A stretch of 64,000 nt of DNA from Planctomycetaceae bacterium. GTDB taxonomy: Bacteria; Planctomycetota; Planctomycetia; Planctomycetales; Planctomycetaceae. How positions within the stretch are numbered: the first letter of the stretch is position 1; each line of letters starts with the position of its first letter. A program made the position numbers and the translations under genes. The notes below the pieces were generated by a model that was not told the DNA's origin, searched no databases, and worked only from the letters and a program-made list of their open reading frames with translations. Shown piece by piece: positions 45,668-54,700 of the stretch. The stretch covers positions 1 through 64,000 of the forward strand of contig JAKFWA010000029.1 of assembly GCA_021732995.1 (NCBI GenBank). Reading direction: 5' to 3'.

Positions 45668-45689
45668 GATCCCAGCAAAGGTTGGCTTC

Positions 45690-46805
45690 ATGAAGATTGA
45701 CCGCATTGAGTTAGTGCACGTGGCCATGCCGCTCATCTATCCGTGGCGCACGGCGTATGGCGAAGACGCGGCGATTCATTCGGTGCTGTGTCGCATGTCG
45801 AGCGGTTCCGTCGAGGCGTGGGGCGAAAGCACTCCGCTGGCCGCACCGTGCTACAGCCCGGAATGGGGCGGCGGCATCTTCGCGACCGCGCGTGACTGGC
45901 TGGCACCCGCGCTGATCGGCAAAGACATCACCAGCGGCGAACAACTGCAAAGCGCGCTGTCACTCTTCAAAGGCAATCACTTCGCGAAAGCGATCCTCGA
46001 CAACACCTGGTGGGCGCTGCAGGCCAAGCTGAAGAACACTCCGCTGCATCGTTTGATCGGCGCAACCCGCGACGTCGTTCCGGTTGGCGCAGACTTTGGC
46101 GTGATGGATTCTGTTGACGATCTCTTGTCAGCCGTCGGTGGTGCCGTGGAAGCAGGCTTCCCGCGCGTGAAACTGAAGTTCCGTCCGGGCTGGGATGTGC
46201 CCATGCTCGCTGCCGTGCGCAAGCAGCACCCGACTCATCCTGTGCACATCGACTGCAACAGCGGCTATCGAATCTCAGACCTCGGCCTGTTCCGGCAGGT
46301 GGACGAGTTCAACCTCGCGATGATTGAGCAGCCTTTGCAGCATGACGACCTCATCGATCACGCCGAGTTGCAATCCAAGATTCGCACGCCGGTCTGCCTG
46401 GACGAGAGCATGATCTCGACGCGGCGCGCCGAGCAGGCGGTGGCGTTGAAGAGCTGCCAGTACGTCAACATCAAGCCGGCGCGAGTCGGCGGTATCACGA
46501 ACGCCGTCGCGATTCACAACATCTGCCAGCAGGCGGGGATTCCGTGTTGGGTCGGTGGTATGCTGGAAAGCGCAACGGGTGTCGGCATCTGCATCGCGGT
46601 CTCGATGCTCGACAACTTCGTTTATCCGGCGGACATCTTCCCGAGTTCGCGGTTCTATCATGAAGACATGTCGTCTCCGTCGATTGAACTGATTCGCGAC
46701 AGCAATGGCGTGCCGAGCGTGAAAGCGTTCGACAAACTGCCCGAACCGATTCCGTCGCGTCTGGAAAAGCTGACTATCAACCGCGCGGTCATTCGCGCTT
46801 CGTAA
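45690..46805 (+). CDS. menC: o-succinylbenzoate synthase-like enolase-superfamily enzyme
   Basis: The 371-residue enolase-superfamily member shows the KxK acid/base motif in RVKLKF, metal ligands in HIDCNSGY (Asp), MIEQPL (Glu) and CLDES (Asp), and the second catalytic Lys in NIKPARVGG. This matches the OSBS/N-acylamino-acid racemase subgroup. OSBS dehydrates the SHCHC intermediate in menaquinone synthesis; some members are promiscuous racemases. ATG 45690 is preferred over upstream in-frame starts that overlap the terminator. PEP mutase-like gene follows 27 bp later. No other men genes are visible, so racemase function is an alternative. Confidence 0.85.
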   Translation: MKIDRIELVHVAMPLIYPWRTAYGEDAAIHSVLCRMSSGSVEAWGESTPLAAPCYSPEWGGGIFATARDWLAPALIGKDITSGEQLQSALSLFKGNHFAKAILDNTWWALQAKLKNTPLHRLIGATRDVVPVGADFGVMDSVDDLLSAVGGAVEAGFPRVKLKFRPGWDVPMLAAVRKQHPTHPVHIDCNSGYRISDLGLFRQVDEFNLAMIEQPLQHDDLIDHAELQSKIRTPVCLDESMISTRRAEQAVALKSCQYVNIKPARVGGITNAVAIHNICQQAGIPCWVGGMLESATGVGICIAVSMLDNFVYPADIFPSSRFYHEDMSSPSIELIRDSNGVPSVKAFDKLPEPIPSRLEKLTINRAVIRAS

Positions 46806-46832
46806 GTCCTCGCGTTCGACAAGGGCTCGGCT

Positions 46833-47705
46833 ATGTCTGCTCCCTCCAAAGCTCGCCGCCTCAGACAACTCATCGCCCGGCCGGGCATCATTCGCACGCT
46901 CGCGCCGCATGACGTTTTCACCGCCCGCATTCTCGAAGATGCGGGCATGGAGATGGCGTTCCTGGGCGGCTTCGGGGTTTCCGCGAGTGCGTTCGGGGTT
47001 CCCGACGTCGGCCTGACGACGTTGTCCGAAATGACCGAAGCCGTGCGACGAATGGCCGACCGACTGACGATCCCGCTGATCGCAGACGGCGATACCGGGC
47101 ACGGCGACTTACATAACGTCGCCCGCACGGTGCGCGATTTCGAGAGCGCCGGTGCGTCGGGCATTCTGCTGGAAGATCAGGTCGCTCCGAAACGTTGCGG
47201 CCACTTCGCCGGCAAGCAGGTCGTGCCCGTCGAACAGATGGTCGAGAAACTGAAGGTGGCGTTGGATGTGCGCCGCGATCCAGACTTTGTCATCATCGCC
47301 CGCACCGATGTCCGAGCGTTGGAAGGTCTCGACGCAGCCATCGAACGCGCGGTGCGTTTTGGAGAACTCGGCGCGGATGTCTGCTTCATCGAAGCGCCGC
47401 AGTCGCGCGAAGAACTGGCCCGCATCGCATTGGAAGTTCCGTTCCCGCAGCTCGCCAACATGCTGCCGGGCGGATTGACTCCGATCATGTCCGCCGACGA
47501 GCTCGAAGAGTTGGGCTTCAAGATCGTCGTCGATCCAGTCGGCAGCCTGCTGGTCACCGGCCAGATCGTGCGGCGACTGGCTCAAGCGATGCTCAAGTCC
47601 GGCCGCACCGACGGCATGCTCAACGAGATGCTGGGCTTCGACGAGATCAAGGAGCTGCTCGGCCTCAATGAGATCTCCGCCTTGGCAAATAAAAATAAGA
47701 AGTAG
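46833..47705 (+). CDS. PEP mutase / isocitrate lyase-family enzyme
   Basis: The 290-residue product has the family barrel with DGDTGHG (metal-binding Asp residues), LLEDQVAPKRCGHFAGK (the KKCGH-type loop with catalytic Cys) and IIARTDVRA. The family includes methylisocitrate lyase (PrpB), oxaloacetate decarboxylase and carboxyphosphonoenolpyruvate mutase. Without propionate genes nearby, I leave the substrate open. It starts 27 bp after the MenC-like stop and is likely cotranscribed. The end is Lys/Asn-rich. Confidence 0.9.
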   Translation: MSAPSKARRLRQLIARPGIIRTLAPHDVFTARILEDAGMEMAFLGGFGVSASAFGVPDVGLTTLSEMTEAVRRMADRLTIPLIADGDTGHGDLHNVARTVRDFESAGASGILLEDQVAPKRCGHFAGKQVVPVEQMVEKLKVALDVRRDPDFVIIARTDVRALEGLDAAIERAVRFGELGADVCFIEAPQSREELARIALEVPFPQLANMLPGGLTPIMSADELEELGFKIVVDPVGSLLVTGQIVRRLAQAMLKSGRTDGMLNEMLGFDEIKELLGLNEISALANKNKK

Positions 47706-47738
47706 GAGATTGGAGCGACGCTGAAGCATCCAGAAGGG

Positions 47739-47820
47739 TTGAAACACAGAGGCACGGAGTGCACAGAGAATCAGAATAAACTTCATCCGTCTCTGTGTTC
47801 TCCGTGCCTCTGTGTTTCAA
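47739..47820. repeat. AAACACAGAG-family palindrome, near-perfect hairpin
   Basis: Arms 47739-47769 and 47790-47820 are complementary over about 31 bp with two mismatches, around a 20-base loop. The core GAAACACAGAGGCACGGAG recurs in degraded form at 40806-40985. It lies just after the PEP mutase-like gene and before the sigma-factor gene. Confidence 0.85.
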
Positions 47821-47950
47821 GAAAGCTCCGTAAAATCAGCCGCTCGCTCTCAATCGCAGATTTTCGGAATAGGTTCCTCGCGTTCGTCCGTATTGGCTGC
47901 CAGAGTGACTTTCGGTCTGGTGCGCCCTGTGGGCGAAACGCGGAGTATTG

Positions 47951-48562
47951 ATGACGGATTTGCCTAACACTCAACCAAGTTTGCTCGTGCGGTTGCGCGA
48001 CCCGCGCGACCGGGAGGCTTGGGAACGGTTCGTGGATCTCTACGCGCCGCTGGTGTATGGCTTCGTCCGCAAACGCGGGCTGCAGGATGCCGATGCCGCC
48101 GATCTGACTCAGGACGTGCTGCGGCAGGTCTCGGTCGCCGCTGGCAAGCTGGAATATGACGCCAGCCGCGGGTCATTCCGGGCCTGGCTGTTTACCGTCG
48201 TCCGCAACCGCATCACGGACTTCTGGCGTCAGGATGGACGGCACGTGCACGGCACGGGTGACAGCTCTAACTGGCGCATGCTGCAGGACGAGGTCGCCGC
48301 GGCCAGTGACTCTGCGGAATGGGACGCCGCGTGGCGACGACAGCTCTTTCAGACCGCCGCTCAGCAAGTGCGGGCGGATTTCACGGACTCCACCTGGCAA
48401 GCGTTCTGGCTCACGGCTGTTGACGATCGCCCCGGTAAGGAAGTCGCCGAGCAGTTGAACCTCAGCATCGCAGCGGTCTATCTCGCCAAAGGCCGCGTGA
48501 TGAATCGCATCAAGGAACAAATCCGTTGGCTGCAGGATGAGCCGCCTCCCGCAAGTTCGTGA
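47951..48562 (+). CDS. ECF-type RNA polymerase sigma factor
   Basis: The 203-residue sigma factor has region 2 in the first half (WERFVDLYAPLVYGFVRKRG, then DADAADLTQDVL, then SFRAWLFTVVRNRITDFWR) and a C-terminal region 4 helix-turn-helix (PGKEVAEQLNLSIAAVYLAKGRVMNRIKEQ). No anti-sigma gene of classical size adjoins; instead the downstream kinase carries a zinc-finger of the anti-sigma type. ATG 47951 is preceded by an in-frame TTG at 47948. The next gene, 119 bp away, is the pseudo-protease gene on the same strand. Confidence 0.92.
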   Translation: MTDLPNTQPSLLVRLRDPRDREAWERFVDLYAPLVYGFVRKRGLQDADAADLTQDVLRQVSVAAGKLEYDASRGSFRAWLFTVVRNRITDFWRQDGRHVHGTGDSSNWRMLQDEVAAASDSAEWDAAWRRQLFQTAAQQVRADFTDSTWQAFWLTAVDDRPGKEVAEQLNLSIAAVYLAKGRVMNRIKEQIRWLQDEPPPASS

Positions 48563-48681
48563 TCTTGAAAAACTGGCGTCGCGTGTGACGATCGGTCATT
48601 GTTCGAAACTAGCCACATCAGCAGTCGCCTGTGCGAATCGCTGACTGCCGTTGAGATCACTGGCTCGTCGGAGATTCTCAC

Positions 48682-51612
48682 ATGCGTCACGTGCTCTGTC
48701 GCAGAAGCCTTCGCGTTGTCCCGTCAATTGTCGCGGCTCTGGCATGCCTGTCCGCGCCGCTGAATTCCGGATTCAGCCTGGCCGCCGACGAAGCTGCGGA
48801 AGCTCCTCGACCGGCAGTCAAAGGCGGACTACTGAACTACCGCTGGCCGAAGGGCGAACTGCAGTCCTACGAAATCAACGTCACGACCAAACTCGGCAAA
48901 CGTGAGCAGGAAACGAATGCCACGGTTGAACTGACGGTCTCGGGAACGCGGGATCTCGGAAAGCAGCCAGCCGTCGCAGCCAGCTCCAAAAAGACAGGAA
49001 CCGGCTCTGGCTTCGTGGTCGGTGCCGACGGCTGGATCGTCACCTCAGCCAGAACGTGCGGCTGGGCGAGCGAGATCGAAGTTCGAGTCGACCGCCGCAC
49101 CTATCCAGCCAAGGTTGTTGAGCTGCGTGCGCAGGATGATCTCGCGCTGCTGAAGATCGAAGCTGGCGACCTCACACCGTTGCCAGTCGTTGGCCCCTCC
49201 AAAGTGGCCGAAGGTGATGAAGTTCGCGCGATCGGGTTTCCTGCAGGTAGCGGGGCAGGTGACAAACCGAAGGTCATTCGCGCGGGCATCGAAAAGGTAT
49301 TGAAGCCGGCAAATCCGAGCCGCTTGCAAATTGATACCGCCGTCCCGGCGAGCCACTGGGGCAGCCCCCTCTTCAACGAAACCGGCGCCGTGATCGGCGT
49401 TGGCGCATTCGACGAAGCGAACTCTTCGGCGACGGAATCGCACATCTGCACTTCGTCACAAAGAATTCTCGACTTGCTGGGAAGCCACAAGATCAAGCCG
49501 GTCGAGTCGCAGGCGAAACAGCTTTCGGGAGCCGCGTTGCTGGAAGCCATTCAACCATCGCTGGCGCTGATCACGGCACGCAGCGTTGCGACGGCGCCTC
49601 AAGAGGCGGTGCTGACGACCTTGCAGTGTACCACGCTGGCCTTCGCTCCCACCGGGCAGAACATCGTCCCGTCAACACACTGGGGACTGATGCATGCCAA
49701 CCTGGATACTCATGGGCGGGCGCACGATTACTACGGCGGCGAACAACTCCCCTTCGGCCTGGGTCCGATGAGCCGCCTGTTGTTCGTGCCGTTGCCGGAC
49801 GATGAGCGGACTGAGTGGGTGCACAACGAGTCATTTCCACTCGCCCGACTGGCACTTCCACCGGTCTTCGCCCAGAAGAACGAACAGACAGCGCGGCAGT
49901 TCATTCGACAAGGCCAGCGTTATCCGCGAGCGAACAACGATCGCAAGTCCGAAGCCGACGCTACTAACGATGCGACGGAGAGCTTTCGTTACCGCATTCG
50001 CAGCGACAAGGGCGACCTCGTCACCATCGATGTCGATGGCCAACTGGAAGCCGCCGAGAAGGGAATGTTTCCCAATGTCAAAGTCACCACCAGCGGGCAA
50101 TACGACTTCAGCCGGAAGCTCGGGCTGATTGAGTTCGCGGACCTCACGCATGACTTCCTGCAAACAGCGGATGGCACGACGACGCAGGCCTCGGTTCACA
50201 TCGTCATCAAGCGTGAGAAGCCGCAAGCGCTGCTTGACCGCAAGAAGCGTGAAGCCGACGCGCTGGCCACCAGTTCTCAGCAATTCCGAAAGCAACAAAC
50301 AGCACAGGTCGGGGCTGTTCCAAAAGCCGCGGAAGCCGCCAAACCCACGAAGACTATTCAGGAGATCGTGAAGGAACTGTCGGGTTATCAAACCGGCACC
50401 GCGAGTTACTTTCAGGTGCGGGACGTGCTCGCTCAACTGCAGTTGCATAGCGTCAACGCCGAGCAGAAGGAGAAGGTCGAAGTGGAACTGCTCACGTTGC
50501 TCGGCTCCAAGAATGGCGAGTCCAACGAGCAGTTGATCATGCAATGTCTGAAGACCTGGGGCAGCAAGAAGTCGGTTCCGAAGCTGCGTGAGAAGCTCAA
50601 GGCCCGGTCGCCGTTTGTCGCGAAGGAAGCGTTCCTCGCACTCGCAGCAACTGGCGGAGCGGATGTGCTCGACGACTTATTGAACGCAATCTACGCGGAT
50701 CGAATCTCTCTGCAGGCCGGCGACATTGCTCAGGTCTTGCGTCCACTCGGCAAGCCGGCGGAGAAGGCGCTCATCAAGCGGCTTGAGACGCCTTCGGACG
50801 AACCGTTTGCGTGGCATCGGTCGATCATGCTGATTGCGGTCCTCGGAGACATCGGCGAAGAAGATTCGGCAGTCGCGCTGCAGAAAATTGCCAACTCAGA
50901 GAATCGGAGCCTGTCGTTCCAAACTGCGGAGCCACTGAAGAAAGTGCGCATCAGGCTGGAAGCCAAGGCCGACGCGAAAGCCAATCCCAACGCCCCGCAG
51001 ATGTCGATCCCGGCTCGCGAAGTGGATGAATTCTTGCGTGCCGTCAAAGCGGCGCAAGGCAATGCGATCTACGAACCGCTGCAAAATCTGGCGCGCGGTC
51101 CGGTCGTCGAGGACATGCGGGACAAAGTGCAGGACGATCTGCTGGCCTTCGTGAAACGCAAGCCGGAGACATCAACCAGATACGCGTTCACGGCGCTGCA
51201 GCATTGGATCTCGCCACGCATGGTCGAACCATTGGTGGAGCTGCTCAAGTCGCCTGATTATCACTCCAAAGCGCTGGCCATCGATACTCTGGCGCTGATC
51301 GCGGACAAGTCGCACAGCGATCTGCTCTGCGGCTTTCTGACTGACGATGCCTTGCGGTCCAATGCTCGGTCGGCGTTGCAGAAGGTGGAACTCAGCCCGT
51401 CCAGCCAGCAGACGCTGATTGGTCTGCTGAAGAGCGAGAAAACCGACGTCCAACTCGTCGCGTTAGAGCTGCTGGGCTGGCACGGCGTTAATCAGGCCCT
51501 GGCTGAGGTTGATCGCATGGCACGCCTGGATGGCCAGGTGCGTATCGTCAACGTCCATGCGGTACGAGCGGCAGCTCAGATTCGACGACAGGCGTCAGCT
51601 CCGAAGAAGTAG
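48682..51612 (+). CDS. Secreted HtrA-like pseudoprotease with HEAT repeats
   Basis: The 976-residue product has a signal peptide (hydrophobic stretch to about residue 34). Residues about 100-270 have the trypsin/HtrA beta-barrel pattern: SGFVVGADGWIVTS, DDLALLKI, RAIGFPAG, IDTAVPASHWGSPLFNETG. The expected catalytic His is Arg (TSAR instead of TNNH), Asp is kept, and the Ser in GNSGG is replaced (SHWGS). It should be proteolytically inactive. After about residue 560 come HEAT-like repeats (for example KSVPKLREKLKARSPFVAKEAFLALAA). It follows the sigma-factor gene and precedes the kinase gene, so it is likely part of their system, perhaps as a periplasmic sensor. Confidence 0.82.
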   Translation: MRHVLCRRSLRVVPSIVAALACLSAPLNSGFSLAADEAAEAPRPAVKGGLLNYRWPKGELQSYEINVTTKLGKREQETNATVELTVSGTRDLGKQPAVAASSKKTGTGSGFVVGADGWIVTSARTCGWASEIEVRVDRRTYPAKVVELRAQDDLALLKIEAGDLTPLPVVGPSKVAEGDEVRAIGFPAGSGAGDKPKVIRAGIEKVLKPANPSRLQIDTAVPASHWGSPLFNETGAVIGVGAFDEANSSATESHICTSSQRILDLLGSHKIKPVESQAKQLSGAALLEAIQPSLALITARSVATAPQEAVLTTLQCTTLAFAPTGQNIVPSTHWGLMHANLDTHGRAHDYYGGEQLPFGLGPMSRLLFVPLPDDERTEWVHNESFPLARLALPPVFAQKNEQTARQFIRQGQRYPRANNDRKSEADATNDATESFRYRIRSDKGDLVTIDVDGQLEAAEKGMFPNVKVTTSGQYDFSRKLGLIEFADLTHDFLQTADGTTTQASVHIVIKREKPQALLDRKKREADALATSSQQFRKQQTAQVGAVPKAAEAAKPTKTIQEIVKELSGYQTGTASYFQVRDVLAQLQLHSVNAEQKEKVEVELLTLLGSKNGESNEQLIMQCLKTWGSKKSVPKLREKLKARSPFVAKEAFLALAATGGADVLDDLLNAIYADRISLQAGDIAQVLRPLGKPAEKALIKRLETPSDEPFAWHRSIMLIAVLGDIGEEDSAVALQKIANSENRSLSFQTAEPLKKVRIRLEAKADAKANPNAPQMSIPAREVDEFLRAVKAAQGNAIYEPLQNLARGPVVEDMRDKVQDDLLAFVKRKPETSTRYAFTALQHWISPRMVEPLVELLKSPDYHSKALAIDTLALIADKSHSDLLCGFLTDDALRSNARSALQKVELSPSSQQTLIGLLKSEKTDVQLVALELLGWHGVNQALAEVDRMARLDGQVRIVNVHAVRAAAQIRRQASAPKK

Positions 51613-51768
51613 AAGCCGGAGTGCAGTCTTCTTTCCCAATTCGACCTGACGAAAACTCGATTTCAGAGACCGGATTCGCGATAGGTTCCTCTGGCAGGTC
51701 CGTATTTCCCGGAGAATTCGCGTCGCTCGTCAGCGACCGTCTGCCGCAGCCCTCTCGGGAACGCCGTC

Positions 51769-54700
51769 ATGTCATCGAATCCAGAAGCCGCCGTGATCAA
51801 GGATTGTCCCACGCCCAACGAATTGCGGGCGCTGCTCGACGGGACCATGCCAGAAGGAATCGCCACGGCTCTGCAGCGGCACGTCGACCAGTGCCGCACC
51901 TGTCAGAAAGCGTTAGAAACTCTGACGGTCGGCGGCGAATCCTGGGTCGGCGTTGTGCACGAACTCAAGCAGCCCGCCGGATCCGGTTCCGAGCATCATC
52001 TCCAGGAAGCCATGTCACGCATGAAGTCCGACGACAGCGGAACCGGAGATCGCGCCGCGCCCGATGCCCCCACTCGGCTCGACTTCCTGTCCCCGTCAGA
52101 CCAGCCCGGTTCGCTGGGCAAACTCGGGAACTACGAGATCTCCGAAGTTGTTGGCCAGGGCGGCATGGGCGTCGTCTTAAAGGCTTTTGACTCCAGCCTG
52201 CATCGAGTTGTCGCGGTCAAGATTCTGGCGTCGCATCTGGCTCACCACGCGACGGCGCGCAAGCGGTTCATTCGAGAAGCTCAAGCCGCCGCCGCAGTCT
52301 GCCATGAGAACGTCGTCACGATTCACGCCATCGACGAAATCGGACCGCAGCCTAAGATTGTCATGCAGTTCGTGTCCGGTGGCTCGCTGCAAGAACGGCT
52401 CGATCAGGAAGGTCCCTTCGATCTGAAAGAGATTCTTCGGATTAGCATGCAGACGGCTGCGGGGCTGGCGGCGGCTCACGCTCAGGGATTGGTGCATCGC
52501 GATGTGAAGCCAGCCAACATCCTGCTGGAGAACGGCGTGCAGCGCGTGAAACTGACCGACTTCGGCCTGGCACGCGTAGTGGACGACGCCAGCCTGACGT
52601 TAAGTGGAGTGATCGCCGGCACGCCTCAATACATGGCTCCCGAACAGGCGTGGGGCAAAGTTGTTGACCATCGAGCGGACCTGTTTGGTCTCGGTGCCGT
52701 GATGTATGCGATGTGCGTCGGACACTCGCCGTTCAGAGCACGCTCAACGATGGCCGTGCTGAAGCGCGTGTGTGAAGAAGAACCGCGCCCGATCGCGGCC
52801 ATCAATCCGGATATCCCGGACTGGCTGAGTCGCATCATCGGCAAGCTGCTGGCCAAGAATCCTGATGAGCGTTTCAAGGACGCCAGCGAAGTCTGCGACC
52901 TGCTGGCTCAGTGTCTATCTCACGTGCAACAGCCGTTGCACGTCCCGCTGCCGCCCACCTGCGCCACGCTGGCTCCGACGGTAACCGCAATTGCTGCCGC
53001 GCCAGTGCCAGCTCCTACACCGGCTCCGGTAGTGGCGGCGAATGCTCAACCAGCCAAGGAAAAGAACGCAGCAGCCAGCACCCCGCAGCGAGCATCGTTG
53101 CCGCTGGCCTATCGCCTGCCGTTCAAATGGGGCATCGCGCCCCTGCTCTTGATGCTGCTGGTGTTGATCGGTTGCGCGTCTCTTTTCACGTGGCCACCCG
53201 GACCGCCACAAGACTTCCTCGCATTCTCTGCGATGGTGCTAGCCCTCAATGCCCTGACATGGACGGTGTTCTATCTCGCGTGGTCCACGGAAAACCCTTG
53301 GCCGAGAGGCATCTGCATTGGCCTTCTGATGTTGGGTGGCGGGATACTGATGTCACTGTTCATCGAAGAGAGCGCGATGCCGTTCATCGTGCGACTCACC
53401 TACGCACTCTCAGCAGTGTTGATGGTCGTCTACGTGGGATCGTTGCTGTTGTACCGTCCGTGGGTGATGGGGACCTGGCAGCGCTGGCTCGGACTTCCGG
53501 CCCCGGCTGAGATGCCTCCACAAACCGCACCCGGTCGGCTGTCTCGCTTCCTCAAGCTGGCGGTGATCGCCCTGGTGCTGACACCAGTTGTCTTTGTCGC
53601 GCTGCTGGCGGGATCGTTCTGGGCCTATCAGACCAGAGAACAAGAGGTCCAATTGCAAGCCGAAATCGCGCAACTGCGATCGGCGGAAGCAGCCCATCAG
53701 CGGCGGAACGCAGAGGATCATTTTCGGCCGACTAATCAGGCGGCGAGCGACCCACGAAACACTCCGTTCGATCCGCAACTGGAGCCGGGCACGACGCTGC
53801 CAGATCCTGTAGCCGTGACACCGATGTCTGCCTGGCCCGGAATGAGCACTGCGTCGCAACCGGTTCCCCCCGCCGTTAAGGATCTCATTGGACGTTGGGT
53901 CGTGCTGACAGCACAGGGCCCGGAGCCTCCAACCAGTGCGACTCAAGTGTACGGGTTTGGTGCGACGAGTCCCGCGACGTCAGCAGTTCCCGGAGGGATG
54001 ATGCCCCCCGGAATGGTAAGCGGCGGCAGTCCCATGGCGCCGGGTGGTGCGATGGGGCCAAGAGGCAAGGCCGCGACCACCGCACCTGACTGGATTGAGA
54101 TCACCGAGCGTCAGCTCAAGCTGGTCTCTTCGAGGGAAACTGTGTTCGACTTCGGACTGCGCGACGGACGCGAACTCTCGCTGCGAGAGGCGCAGTCAGG
54201 CATCGCCTCCGACGTGCGATCGGGAATCTATCTGCGGGACGGAGACCGCCTCGTCATCTGCTGGGGACCGGGTGATCAACCTGTGGCTCAGGAACTGAAA
54301 GCCACCGGGAGCTATCAACTGCTCGTGTGCCGTCGCGAATGGCAGCGTCCGGAAGAGGATCCCTTCGCTGCTCCCGGAGGTGGAGAGGGTGCCTTGGGGC
54401 CCACGTCCCGAGCCGTTCCGCGAGCCGACATGCCCTTCACGCCGCGCGAGGCTCAAGACCTTCAGAAGGCCTGGGCCGATAAGCTGAAAGTCAAGCCCGA
54501 GCTGACCAACTCGATCGGCATGCAGTTAAGAATCATTCCCCCCGGCAACATCCGCGAACGTGCGAAGGCTGCGGATGCGGCGCTTATGCCTGGCATGATG
54601 GGTGGCATGCCTGTTGTGGCTGACGCCAGTGGTTCGGTTTCTCGCCCGGGCGTCCTCGGCCCGATCTACGTTGGAGTGCATGAGGTCACACGCGGTCAAT

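Noticed and set aside
47739-47820. Hairpin as an ordinary Rho-independent terminator
   Set aside because: Arms of about 31 bp are much longer than terminator stems and no T-run follows; the core is shared with a second copy at 40.8-41.0 kb, so a repeat element is the better reading.
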